This document shows positions 11,601 through 22,267 of a stretch of 64,000 nucleotides of DNA, piece after piece. The stretch comes from Sphagnum magellanicum (Eukaryota > Streptophyta > Sphagnopsida > Sphagnales > Sphagnaceae). The DNA lies in assembly GCA_021904315.1 (NCBI GenBank), contig CM038920.1, forward strand, positions 19,778,001 to 19,842,000. Reading direction: 5' to 3'. Position 1 is the stretch's first letter; each line of letters begins with the position of its first letter. The position numbers were made by a program, and so were the translations under genes. The notes below the pieces were generated by a model that was given only the letters and a program-made list of their open reading frames with translations, had not been told where the DNA came from and made no database searches.

Positions 11601-11860
11601 GCATATGCATATTGTGTTTAGGGCTAGGTCTTCACTTAAAGGTATCCAAACCATTTAGATGGGTTTTTTTGAAACGTGGGTATTACATTTAGGTTTGTTT
11701 TTTCATTTCAACTTGAAATACCCAAACTTATACTTACCTTTACCAACTAGAATTTTGGGGTTTCGATGCAATACCTACATCCGTACCTACTTTTACCAAC
11801 TGGAATTTTGGGGCATAATTTCAATACTTGCACTTGTACTTACTTTTACCGAACCCTAAC

Positions 11861-12440
11861 AAAAAAAAATCTTAATGATATATGCCCTAAACCTAAAAAA
11901 TTATACAAGCTATACAAATCATATAATGCAAAATAAACTAATTTAAAAGAACATAGGAAAAAATTAAAAAACCAAAATTCAAAGGTTTTAAACTATAAAT
12001 ATTTATTAAGTGAAAGAAAATACGTTAATCTTTAAAAATAATCAAATAAATTTCATATAAAACCAAAAGAAAAGATATGTGTTTTATCTTTGTGTGATCC
12101 TTCCAACCTAATTTTTCCACTCTTTTTGAAGAAGATATAAAATGAAATTGTATTACTTCACATATGTGTAAACCCTAAAATTTCCCCCCCAAATTTAGCC
12201 TACTCTAGATTAATTACTATACATTTGTGAAAAACTTATTAATTAATTTGTGTCTCAATCCTAAACCTAAAAATTTCCCCCCAAATTTAGCTTACTTTAA
12301 ATTAATTATTATACATTTATGAAAAACTTATCAATTAATTTATGTGTTTCAACCCTAAACCTAATGGTTAAGTTAGTAGGGTATGTAATTAATAAAGTAG
12401 CTAGGTTAGTAGGGTAGGTGGTTAGTACAGTAGCTTGGTT
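11861..12440. other. AT-rich spacer between satellite arrays
   Basis: Mostly A/T sequence with two copies of an AAATTTCCCCCCAAATTTAG block (near 12,178 and 12,272) and the start of a GGTTAGTAGGGTAGGTGGTTA repeat near 12,400. No gene seen. Confidence 0.5.
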
Positions 12441-12650
12441 AGCGGTGTGACCCAAAATGCAAGTATTGCATTTAGGGTATGATCTTCGTATAAAGATGTT
12501 TAAACCTCACATGCGTATTTTCGAAATGGCCCAAAATGCAGGTATTGCATTTAGGGTAGGTTCTTTGTATAAAGAAAGCTTGAACTTCACATGCGTACTT
12601 TTGAAATGGCCCAAAATGCAGGTATTGCATTTAGGGTAAGGTTTTTAGGG
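12441..12650. repeat. Satellite array 3 (same family)
   Basis: About 2.5 further units with CCCAAAATGCAGGTATTGCA and TTTAGGGTA. A 60-residue frame across it is a repeat artefact. Confidence 0.75.
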
Positions 12651-12651
12651 T

Positions 12652-12830
12652 AGGGTATGTAATTAATAAGGTAGCTAGGTTAGTAGGGTAGGTGGTGAGT
12701 ACAGTAGCTAGGTTAGTAGGGTAGGTGATGAGTACAGTAGCTAGGTTAATAGGGTAGGTGGTAAGTACAGTAGCTAGGTTAGTAGGGTAGGTGGTGAGTG
12801 CAGTAGCTAGGTAGAAAAGTGAACAGGGTA
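12652..12830. repeat. 33 bp tandem repeat near the right end
   Basis: About five units of AGTAGCTAGGTTAGTAGGGT followed by AGGTGGTGAGTAC. A single earlier copy lies at about 12,380-12,440. A minus-strand frame of 124 residues with repeated TNLATVLTTYP is a product of this array. Confidence 0.8.
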
Positions 12831-12992
12831 GAAAAGTGAACAGGGTAGCTATGTGTGAGGTCAGGTCCAGGGAAAAACGAGCAAGAACCAAAAAAAAAAA
12901 AGTACAATGGTCAGCAGCAAAAAGAAATGGACTGTCATGAACCCCATCCGGCGCCAAATGAAAAAACGCAACCCATCCAGTGGACAGAACGG

Positions 12993-13030
12993 CCAACTGG
13001 TGCATTGGTGGCTGTTAATTCACTCTGGCC
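12993..13030 (-). repeat. Right terminal inverted repeat
   Basis: Reverse complement begins GGCCAGAGTGAATTAACAGC and pairs with the left end at 31 of 38 positions. Confidence 0.85.
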
Positions 13031-13039
13031 CATGTACAT
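13031..13039. repeat. Right target site duplication CATGTACAT
   Basis: Second copy of the 9 bp site. The DNA after it (TGTCTATTTACACTTACAGG) is the same as that following the single site in duplication copy 2 at 18,669. Confidence 0.85.
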
Positions 13040-14945
13040 GTCTATTTACACTTACAGGCACAACACCCGGGAGGACCTTTCACTCTATAACCCATCTTGA
13101 ATATACATTTAACAAAGTCTAATAGTTTTTTAAGTGAACGTAAACAATTGGTTAAAAAAATATGTAGTCAGTTTATAGCAGTGTTGGTCTGGTATATAGG
13201 CATGCAGCTTCTATGTGCACTGGTGTATGCACTGGTATCAAAAGACCCTACCAGGGTGGTATGACCTGAGGCAATACCAGCCTAATACCAGTAGGAACTT
13301 GAGTTGATAACAGTCTCTGTAGACCAGTTTTATATAAGTCTGAATACCAGACCTATACTCGCTGTATACAAGCCCACAATCAATCTTGAATCCAATACCA
13401 ATATCACACTGGAATATCTCGAAAAACATTGAATACATGAAAGGACTTGGGGCTGAAAATAGGAATTTAAGAAAGATCTAGAAATCAGAAAAAGAACATA
13501 TTATTCTTTATAAAGGATGAACTATCTTTAAAACTTTGCAGAATTTTCATACCCTGCACTCAACCTCTCACCTAATGATGAGTACTTGACATTTTGATCA
13601 TGTGCAAAAAGAAACAAAATTACTATGAGTGTTGGGTCCTCCTATTATGCCCAAAAAAAACGTTTATAGATGTTCAAATGGTTTCAACCAGTGTTGTGCA
13701 GTTATTTTATTTTTCAAATAACCACCAGTTCCAGTTCTTCAAATCTTTCAGAATCAAAGAACCATCCAAAGAACCAGCGATTATTATGTCTCATCTTTTC
13801 AAAATTTTCAATTTTTTGGAGAACTTTGGTTATGTACCAGAAACCAGTTTTTAGAGATTTTCACCCCTGTCAGGTAAGTGGGTTTATACCTAGGTTGATA
13901 ACCAATGGATATCTGTAGCAGATTCTAATAACCTCCCAATACTGGTTTTAACCCTTCACCCATTTATATGTGCTTTGGGTGAATTAACACTTACATTCAA
14001 GTTTGGTATCATGATAAAATTGTCAAGAAGCATTATGGATATTTTTGCAGCCTTAGACTAAATTAGGGACTCTTTTGGATATAGCACAACTTTCTTTTTT
14101 TTTCATGTCAAAAATATGAAACCTTATATCTTCTTGAATGAGGCTAAGAGGAGACTGCACAAAAATGTTAAAAAATGAACCCAAAAAAAGGAACAAATTG
14201 TGCTATATTCAAAATGTACATGATTCCATAAATAACAAATAAATAATTAAAAAGTTGCAAAACAAACAACACACAACTTTGTTTTGCAAAATATGGGATG
14301 AAAAATTGTAAAGCTAGTTGTATTTCATGTGAAGAAGCACATTGTATTATGAGAAGAGAAGCTTGAAGAAATGATGAACTATAGATAAGAGTTTTTGCAA
14401 ATATTCTTATTACCAATAAATCCACTGAAGTTAGGATGAGAAATACATATATATATATATATATGAAAATTCTTCCCTTTGACCCACATATGTAGAAGTA
14501 CAAGAATACAACTTCCAGCAAAGGTTACATGATAACATCTGATGCTATCTGGGACAAATTGGAGAATATGAAATAATTGAGAACTTGATTGGAACATGTT
14601 GGGAATACCAAAATCTTTTTAAAATATCAAACGGCCCCTTTTTCCCTCACTCTCTTGCTTCGATTGGAGTTTGGTATCATGATAAAATTGGTTGCTTCTA
14701 ATCATTATAGATATTAAAGATATCCTTAAAGTCCTACTAAGTTTAGACCGAAGTTTTTATAAAGTGTGGCAGGGTTTCATTATTTAAAAGTGGTTTCATC
14801 CCCCAATGTGATCACAAAATAAATATGTGAGGTATCTGTTACGTGAGCACAGTTTTAAAAAAGTAAGCGTCAGGAGTAGGATCAGGAGCATAAATTGTAC
14901 TTGATTTGTTAAAATCTAAACCTAGTTAAGAGCAGACAGAATGTT
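13040..14945. other. Repeat-derived DNA of duplication I, CTGGTAT/ATACCAG cluster
   Basis: No gene. From 13,180 to 13,960 the words CTGGTA and TACCAG (reverse complements of each other) occur about a dozen times. A TA run lies at 14,447-14,464. At 14,505-14,630 is one member of the dispersed repeat containing ACAACTTYCAGCAAAGGTT and GAGAACTTGATTGGAACA, which recurs near 16,215, 20,884, 22,390 and 23,836. The homologous stretch in copy 2 is 18,679-21,324. Confidence 0.55.
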
Positions 14946-14948
14946 GCA

Positions 14949-15326
14949 ATGAAGGGGGGTGCAGCAAATATTTTACTAGGCTTGAATTTCCTTTTATCAC
15001 TAGGGTTTTCTGAGTTTCAGGCCCCGTTTCAAATTAATGTACTTTGCAGCATTAGTGATGTGCGTTCACCCTCTGTTTCAACGAAACTGGAGGTCTTGGC
15101 CCCCAGTTTCGCAGACTTTACCGCTATCTTTGTTGCATCCTTAAAACTCAATCAGGGATATTTGGATATATCAAAAATCGTCCCTTTAGTTTGTGTTGTA
15201 AACATGAACCCCATATCTTCTTCAGTGAAACTCAGTGAACAGTACAAAAATGTCAAAAGTGGACAAGGAAAAAATTCACTACTTGTGCTATATTCGAAAT
15301 CCATGCAAGACTTTGAAAATATCTAA
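14949..15326 (+). CDS. Unrecognised 125-residue open frame (doubtful)
   Basis: ATG-started frame beginning MKGGAANILLGLNFLLSLGF with a hydrophobic first 20 residues that could pass for a signal or membrane segment. It resembles no family I know. Its last third lies on the first unit of a 201 bp non-coding tandem repeat, and the frame stops there. The copy at 21,325 appears identical, but surrounding non-coding DNA is also nearly identical, so that does not argue for selection. Probably a chance frame. Confidence 0.15.
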   Translation: MKGGAANILLGLNFLLSLGFSEFQAPFQINVLCSISDVRSPSVSTKLEVLAPSFADFTAIFVASLKLNQGYLDISKIVPLVCVVNMNPISSSVKLSEQYKNVKSGQGKNSLLVLYSKSMQDFENI

Positions 15327-16090
15327 AAGCCTGATTTAAAGGTTGAGAAGCAAACCAGACACAACTTTGTTTCCAAAAATATGGCATGCAAAGTTCTAAA
15401 GCTGATTGTATTTTATATCAAGTCATTGAAGCAGCGGCTTGTAAGTTGTATTGAAGTAGAGAATATTGAAAACATGGTCAGCCATGTGCTATATTCGAAA
15501 TCCGTGCAAGACTTTGAAAATATCTAAAAGCCTGATTTAAAGGTTGGAAAGCAAACCAGACACAACTTTGTTTCCAGGAATATGGCATGCAAAGTTCTAA
15601 AACTGATTGTATTTTATATCAAGCCATTGAAGCAGCGGCTTGTAAGTTGTATTGAAATAGAGAATTTTGAAAAAATGGTCAGCCATGTGCTATTTTCGAA
15701 ATCCATGCAAGACTTTGAAAATATCTAAAAGCCTGATTTAAAGGTTGGAAAAGCAAACCAGACACAACTTTGTTTCCAGGAATATGGCATGCAAAGTTCT
15801 AAAACTGATTGTATTTTATATCAAGCCATTGAAGCAGCGGCTTGTAAGCTGTATTGAAATAGAGAATTTTGAAAAAAATGGTCAGCCATGTGCTATATTT
15901 GAAATCCATGCAAGACTTTGAAAATATCTAAAAGTCTGATTTAAAGGTTGAAAAGCAAACCAGACACAACTTTGTTTCCAGGAATATGGCATGCAAAGTT
16001 CTAAAGCTGATCATATTTTATATCAAGCCATTGAAGCAGTGGCTTGTAAGTTGTATTGAAATAGAGATTTTTGAAAAAATGGTCAGCCAT
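15285..16090. repeat. Tandem repeat, 201 bp unit x 4
   Basis: Units start at GTGCTATATTCGAAATCC near 15,285, 15,486, 15,687 and 15,890, and end at TGGTCAGCCATG. They contain GCCTGATTTAAAGGTTG, ACACAACTTTGTTTCCAGG and AAGCCATTGAAGCAGCGGC. The homologous locus in duplication copy 2 has three units. Diverged single units are seen near 14,200-14,360, 19,835-19,990 and 23,580-23,730. Confidence 0.9.
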
Positions 16091-16565
16091 GGGTAGGCTA
16101 AAAGGTTTCACAAATATTCCAAAATTTCGAGTAAACCCCATAGCTAGAATGGGAAAAGGAAAAGATAAGATTATCAAAACCCTTCCCTAGGGGCCCACGT
16201 ATATATGTAACGAGTACAACTTTCAGCAAAGGTTCCTGATAACATGTTATGCTGTTTGGGACAACTTGGAGAACATGAAATCATTGAGAACTTGATTGGA
16301 ACACATTGGGACATGTTGGGAACACCAATCCTTTAAAATGTCAAACTGCCCCCCTCCCCTGACTCACTCTGTTTTTTTTTTTTTTTTCTTTTCTTGGTGG
16401 TGAATTCTTGCCATTGTCCCAAAAAAAAGGGGCCAGCAACATCAACAAGAATTTTTTTGAAAAAAAAATTCAAATTTCACTCAATTTTGAATTTTTTAAT
16501 ATTACAATCAGCAGATTTCCACAACAGCTTCTAAGAGGTAGCCAGGATATTAAAGGCTTTCAAAA
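16091..16565. other. End of duplication I unit, copy 1
   Basis: Holds the second member of the ACAACTTTCAGCAAAGGTT dispersed repeat (about 16,215-16,345) and a T-rich run at 16,371-16,391. The tandem junction follows at about 16,566. No gene. Confidence 0.5.
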
Positions 16566-17860
16566 ATTGAAGGAGAACCATGCTCCTTACATGATGGGAC
16601 AATGTTGCATGCCCATAAGATGAATCTTGATGTTCAAGTTTTGTCAAATTTGCACATGGTGGCCAAGTTGGAAAATCCATTATAACCATTATATTCTTAT
16701 TTTTCCAGCTCCCCTAAATGACATTTGGAATTCACTAAGCTTGTTGAGATTGTGAAAATAGGAGGGTCGAAGATTTTGCAAAATGTGAAGACTTGATGGA
16801 TAAGCATGTTGGAGCTTTTGAAATGTGTGACAATAAAATATAAAACATTAATTGTGAAAATGTCACGAGACAATGTTTCCATTGTTCAAGCAAAGGTTCA
16901 ATTTAGACCTCTTTTGTGATCTTCACATCTTGTTGGGCTTGTTTTATTTGTTGCCATTGTTGGAGGTAATGAATACTTTAATCAAATTTGCACATGAAAG
17001 GGATGTCTTCATTTGTGACTTTGTAACAATTGTAAAGTTTGGCAGATCTTTACAGGATGTACTAAGATCCATCAAGTAATTACCAATGTGAACATTTTAA
17101 AATGTTTTTTGGTGTGGTGGAAAACATATCACCTAAGATTGGGTTATTGACCTCAACAATGATATGGAAACATTTGCTTTTCATACGGTTGGTCATAGTT
17201 ATTCAACTCACATTTTCAATCCATTAGTTGGGGCTAATTAACATGTGTGCAAGGCTATTTTTGAAACATCCATCATGCAAGTGAAAGGTTAACGCTCTAC
17301 TCCAATTGACATGCTCATCAATGAGTTGGATCAACGTTTTCTAGATTTAAAGTTGAGGAATGCCTTTAACATTGTGTATTCACAATTTTGGATGCAAACT
17401 AATGTTGATTTCTTTTTCTATTTGCTTCTAGTTATCATACAAAAACATTATTATGAAGCAAAGAGGGTGAAACCCACGTTGTTGCAAGTTGCAAAACCTT
17501 TGAATGTTAACCTTTTAGATTTGCAAATGTGCATTTTAAAGTTGACCATGAAAATGGAGGCGCCAAAAGATATGGATGAGTTGTTTGATACTAATCTAAT
17601 GACCAAATTGTGGGTCACAATCAACAACAATGCCTTATTCACTCAATGGTTAAGTGAATATTTGAAATTGGCTAAGATTGCGATGGTGTTAGTGTTTTGA
17701 TCCAAAAAGGATGAACAAAATTTCTCCATGCTTGCATTCATGAAAGATAAATTGTGCAACAAGTTGGGTCCACATTTGGACACAATTGTCCACATGTTTG
17801 CACAAGAGTTTTGTACTCAAAATAACTTCCCTTATCAAGAGGTTATTACAACTTAGAAGC
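16566..17860 (+). pseudogene. hAT-like transposase pseudogene, copy 2 (5' truncated)
   Basis: Duplicate of the 3' part of the pseudogene at 2,530-4,660. It begins at the tandem junction, LKENHAPYMMGQCC, and so lacks the N-terminal zinc-finger-like half. One frame (17,311-17,700, 129 residues) stays open longer than in copy 1 because a stop found there near 4,360 is GAG here: MLINELDQRFLDLKLRNAF through LQMCILKLTMKM to EYLKLAKIAMVLVF. It then breaks at TGA 17,698, before the SKKDEQNFS dimerisation segment. Not functional. Confidence 0.75.
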
Positions 17861-20087
17861 ATTAGAATGTTTGGATTGGTGTTACCACTTAGCAAGTTTT
17901 GTTCTTTTCACAACACAAGATTCAAGTGTTCCTTTTTCCACTATCTGGACAAGTTTGGAGATTGTGTTTAGTTTCTTATAAGGTTATGAAGTTTACTAAC
18001 ATTTAGGCGTGGTGGGTGGAACTTTGAGTTGCATTGGACAAAGTTTGATATCAAACTAGGGTTTAACTCCCCTTCAAAGTGTATTTATGTTTACATTTTA
18101 GGTTTGAAGTTTTGCAACAATGTAATTTTATGTTTTTTGTCTCTCCTTCCTTTTTAGCAAGGGAGCCATAGTTTGCACTCGTTTTTTTTGTGTGTGCCAT
18201 TTAGACTTAGTTAAAAACTTAGTGGGTGCCACTTCAACTTATTTCTTAAAAAAAAGAATAGACACTTTGGTTTATTTTGAAATATCCATGTTTGCCAGAA
18301 GTTGACTCAACAAATGACTAAGAAACCATGTAACCCTTTGTCAATATTATATAAGATGCCAGTTATGCATATCAGAGGGCAGTCCTATTGCGACTTGCGC
18401 ACATTTTATCTTTTTTATAAAAGAACCCTGTGCCAAGGTACTACCATAATTATTATGGATCCTAACTAAGTATAGTCATTAGTGATACATTATATATATA
18501 TATATATATATATATACCTCAAAATCATTTACATGGGGCTATGTATGACAAAGATTTACACTAACCACATGTACATGAAAAAACATACATGGTGGGTTGT
18601 GTAAATGGCTGTGTGTAAAAGTCAGGTGTGTAAGTGTAAATGACTCACATTTACACAGTTTTACACAGCATGTACATGTCTATTTACACTTACAGGCACA
18701 ACACCAGGGAGGACCTTTCACTCTATAACCCATCTTGAATATACATTTAACAAAGTCTAATAGTTTTTTAAGTGAACGTAAACAATTGGTTAAAAAAATA
18801 TGTAGTCAGTTTATAGCAGTGTTGGTCTGGTATACAGGCATGCAGCTTCTATGTGCACTGGTGTATGCACTGGTATCAAAAGACCCTACCAGGGTGGTAT
18901 GACCTGAGGCAATACCAGCCTAATACCAGTAGGAACTTGAGTTGATAACAGTCTCTGTAGACCAGTTTTATATAAGTCTGAATACCAGACCTATACTCGC
19001 TGTATACAAGCCCACAATCAATCTTGAATCCAATACCAATATCACACTGGAATATCTCGAAAAACATTGAATACATGAAAGGACTTGGGGCTGAAAATAG
19101 GAATTTAAGAAAGATCTAGAAATCAGAAAAAGAACATATTATTCTTTATAAAGGATGAACTATCTTTAAAACTTTGCAGAATTTTCATACCCTGCACTCA
19201 ACCTCTCACCTAATGATGAGTACTTGACATTTTGATCATGTGCAAAAAGAAACAAAATTACTATGAGTGTTGGGTCCTCCTATTATGCCCAAAAAAACGT
19301 TTATAGATGTTCAAATGGTTTCAAACAGTGTTGTGCAGTTATTTTATTTTTCAAATAACCATCAGTTCCAGTTCTTCAAATCTTTCAGAATCAAAGAACC
19401 ATCCAAAGAACCAGCAGTTATTATGTCTCATCTTTTCAAAATTTTCAATTTTTTGGAGAACTTTGGTTATGTACCAGAAACCAGTTTTTAGAGATTTTCA
19501 CCCCTGTCAGGTAAGTGGGTTTATACCTAGGTTGATCACCAATGGATATCTGTAGCAGATTCTAATAACCTCCCAATACTGGTTTTAACCCTTCACCCAT
19601 TTATATGTGCTTTGGGTGAATTAACACTTACATTCGAGTTTGGTATCATGATAAAATTGTCAAGAAGCATTATGCATATTTTTGCAGCCTTAGACTAAAT
19701 TAGGGACTCTTTTGGATATAGCACAACTTTCTTTTTTTTTCATGTCAAAAATATGAAACCTTATATCTTCTTGAATGAGGCTAAGAGGAGACTGCACAAA
19801 AATGTTAAAAAATGAACCCAAAAAAGGAACAAATTGTGCTATATTCAAAATGTACAAGATTCCATAAATAACAAATAAATAATTAAAAAGTTGCAAAACA
19901 AACAACACACAACTTTGTTTTGCAAAATATGTGATGAAAAATTGTAAAGCTAGTTGTATTTCATGTGAAGAAGCACATTGTATTATGAGAAGAGAAGCTT
20001 GAAGAAGTGGTGAACTATGGATAAGAGTTTTTGCAAATATTCTTATTACCAATAAATCCGCTGAAGTTAGGATGAGAAATACATATA
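17861..20087. other. Non-coding part of duplication I copy 2, with the empty insertion site
   Basis: Homologous to 4,664-5,473 plus 13,031-14,454. The palindrome CATGTACATG at 18,669-18,678 occurs once and is the unoccupied insertion site. The CTGGTA/TACCAG cluster is at 18,820-19,600. No gene. Confidence 0.7.
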
Positions 20088-20836
20088 TTTTATATATAAA
20101 AGCAAACATGGTGTCTGTCCGTCTGTCTGTCACGACAAACAGCGCAGGGCAGGGCAGGGCAGGGCAGGGCGGCCAGTTAAAAGTTTCTAAAAAAAACTAA
20201 AGCCTACCTTTTTTTTCTTTTAGCTACTGTCCGTCCCGATTAAGGGGACGGATGAAATGTCCGTCCGGCTTGATGACGGGAAGGGTTTAGGGGAAGATCA
20301 GAAAATAAATATTTAGGCCTTGGACAGCCCAGAGTCAATTTTTTTTTTTTTGTATTGACCAAGACTACCTTTTTTTTCTTTTAGCTACTGTCCGTCCCAA
20401 TTAAGGGGATGGATGAAATGTCCGTCCGACTTGATGACGGAACGGATTTAGGGGAAGACCAGAAAAAAAATATTTAGGCCTTGGACAGCCCAGAATCAAT
20501 TTTTTTTTTTTTTTTGGTATTGACCAAGACTACCTTTTTTTTTCTTTTAGCTACTGTCCATCCCAATTAAGGGGATGGATGAAATGTACGTCCGGCTTGA
20601 TAACGGGATGGATTTTGGGGAAGCTTTTTTTCTTTTAGCTATTGTCCATCCCGATTAAGGGGATGGATGAAATGTCTGTCCGGCTGGATGATCACAAAAT
20701 AATAATAATAATATAAAACACATAAAAATAAAAAAATAAAAAAGTTAAAAGTTTCTAAAAAAAAATTAAAACGCGAATCAAGTTTAAAGAAACCGAGGGA
20801 CTTCACAGTGGCCGAATGTCACGGGCACCCACTCGT
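20088..20836. mobile_element. Non-autonomous Helitron-like insertion
   Basis: Present only in duplication copy 2. The TA-rich target of copy 1 (about 14,447-14,466) is uninterrupted. The insert starts near TTTATATATAAAAGCAAACA and ends CACGGGCACCCACTCGT before ATATG. An AAAAGCAAA start and a GC-rich hairpin-type 3' end close to CTAGT in an A/T target are Helitron-like, but the terminal CTCG differs from CTRR and no 5' TC is clear. No target duplication is seen. Inside are (CAGGG)5 at about 20,144 and a tandem repeat of about 163 bp. No coding sequence. Confidence 0.5.
20200..20690. repeat. About 163 bp tandem repeat inside the Helitron-like insert
   Basis: TTTTCTTTTAGCTACTGTCC recurs near 20,212, 20,375, 20,541 and (variant) 20,630. 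It is followed each time by a short palindromic stem TCCGTCCC-GATTAA-GGGGACGGA and GATGAAATGTCCGTCCGGC. The last interval is shortened to about 90 bp. Confidence 0.75.
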
Positions 20837-21324
20837 ATATGAAAATTCTTCCCTTTGACCCACATATGTAGAAGTACAAGAATACAACTTTCAGCAAAGG
20901 TTACATGATAACATCTGATGCTATTTGGGACAAATTGGAGAATATGAAATAATTGAGAACTTGATTGGAACATGTTGGGAATACCAAAATCTTTTTAAAA
21001 TATCAAACGGCGCCTTTTTCCCTCACTCTCGTGCTGCGATTGGAGTTTGGTATCATGATAAAATTGGTTGCTTCTAATCATTATAGATATTAAAGATATC
21101 CTTAAAGTCCTACTAAGTTTAGACCGAAGTTTTTATAAAGTGTGGCAGGGTTTCATTATTTAAAAGTGGTTTCATCCCCCAATGTGATCACAAAATAAAT
21201 ATGTGAGGTATCTGTTACGTGAGCACAGTTTTAAAAAAGTAAGCGTCAGGAGTAGGATCAGGAGCATAAATTGTACTTGATTTGTTAAAATCTAAACCTA
21301 GTTAAGAGCAGACAGAATGTTGCA
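20837..21324. other. Duplication I copy 2, dispersed repeat segment
   Basis: Homologous to 14,465-14,948. Carries the third member of the ACAACTTTCAGCAAAGGTT dispersed repeat (20,884-21,010). No gene. Confidence 0.5.
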
Positions 21325-21702
21325 ATGAAGGGGGGTGCAGCAAATATTTTACTAGGCTTGAATTTCCTTTTATCACTAGGGTTTTCTGAGTTTCAGGCCC
21401 CGTTTCAAATTAATGTACTTTGCAGCATTAGTGATGTGCGTTCACCCTCTGTTTCAACGAAACTGGAGGTCTTGGCCCCCAGTTTCGCAGACTTTACCGC
21501 TATCTTTGTTGCATCCTTAAAACTCAATCAGGGATATTTGGATATATCAAAAATCGTCCCTTTAGTTTGTGTTGTAAACATGAACCCCATATCTTCTTCA
21601 GTGAAACTCAGTGAACAGTACAAAAATGTCAAAAGTGGACAAGGAAAAAATTCACTACTTGTGCTATATTCGAAATCCATGCAAGACTTTGAAAATATCT
21701 AA
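21325..21702 (+). CDS. Duplicate of the doubtful 125-residue frame
   Basis: Appears identical to the frame at 14,949-15,326, including its stop on the first 201 bp repeat unit. Same doubts apply. Confidence 0.15.
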   Translation: MKGGAANILLGLNFLLSLGFSEFQAPFQINVLCSISDVRSPSVSTKLEVLAPSFADFTAIFVASLKLNQGYLDISKIVPLVCVVNMNPISSSVKLSEQYKNVKSGQGKNSLLVLYSKSMQDFENI

Positions 21703-22267
21703 AAGCCTGATTTAAAGGTTGAGAAGCAAACCAGACACAACTTTGTTTCCAAAAATATGGCATGCAAAGTTCTAAAGCTGATTGTATTTTATATCAAGTC
21801 ATTGAAGCAGCGGCTTGTAAGTTGTATTGAAGTAGAGAATATTGAAAAAATGGTCAGCCATGTGCTATTTTCGAAATCCGTGCAAGACTTTGAAAATATC
21901 TAAAAGCCTGATTTAAAGGTTGAGAAGCAAACCAGACACAACTTTGTTTCCAGGAATATGGCATGCAAAGTTCTAAAACTGATTGTATTTTATATCAAGC
22001 CATTGAAGCAGCGGCTTGTAAGTTGTATTGAAATAGAGAATTTTGAAAAAAATGGTCAGCCATGTGCTATATTCGAAATCCATGCAAGACTTTGAAGATA
22101 TCTAAAAGCCTGATTTAAAGGTTGGAAAAGCAAACCAGACACAACTTTGTTTCCAGGAATATGGCATGCAAAGTTCTAAAGCTGATCATATTTTATATCA
22201 AGCCATTGAAGCAGTGGCTTGTAAGTTGTATTGAAATAGAGATTTTTGAAAAAATGGTCAGCCATGG
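21661..22267. repeat. Tandem repeat, 201 bp unit x 3
   Basis: Units begin near 21,661, 21,862 and 22,063. One unit fewer than the homologous array at 15,285-16,090. Confidence 0.9.

Larger units (their letters stand above)
9387..12360. repeat. Higher-order repeat, about 1.3 kb period, three degenerate copies
   Basis: Blocks starting near 9,387, 10,686 and 12,060 share the order: TTACCTTTGTGTGATAA, AATTTCCCCCCAA (first and third blocks), a block of AATTAATAGACCAT and GATTAATTATCAAGAAT, then CCATGTTATAGATTG and TTTTTCATGAAAA (first two blocks), each followed by the short ATGCAGGTATTGC units. The AT-rich parts hold no gene. Confidence 0.65.
5474..13030 (+). mobile_element. 7.56 kb TIR DNA transposon carrying a broken C2H2-type gene
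   Basis: Termini read inward start GGCTGGAGTGAATTAGCACC on the left and GGCCAGAGTGAATTAACAGC on the right. Over the first 38 bp, 31 positions agree. A 9 bp target duplication flanks the element, and duplication copy 2 shows the empty site at 18,669-18,678, so the boundaries are firm. A 9 bp duplication with G-starting inverted repeats is typical of Mutator-like (MULE) elements, but I find no DDE transposase inside. It therefore looks non-autonomous, or belongs to a group I do not recognise. Contents in order: CCTACC minisatellite, GC-rich AAGCTCCGGAGCTT minisatellite, C2H2-type pseudogene, and several satellite arrays with telomere-like words. Confidence 0.85.
3368..16565. repeat. Tandem duplication I, copy 1 (interrupted by a TIR element)
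   Basis: Sequence 3,368-5,473 followed by 13,031-16,565 matches 16,566-22,741 almost base for base. The unit is about 5.6 kb without the insertion. At the copy 1/copy 2 junction (about 16,558-16,570) the unit end AGGCTTTCAAAAA runs straight into the unit start TTGAAGGAGAA. Short TTCAA homology at the two breakpoints suggests a junction by microhomology. The unit holds the 3' half of the hAT-like pseudogene, TA-rich spacer, and AT-rich repeat DNA. Confidence 0.9.

Noticed and set aside
12631..13005. 124-residue minus-strand frame with TNLATVLTTYP repeats
   Set aside because: Direct translation of the 33 bp non-coding tandem repeat, running into the terminal inverted repeat.
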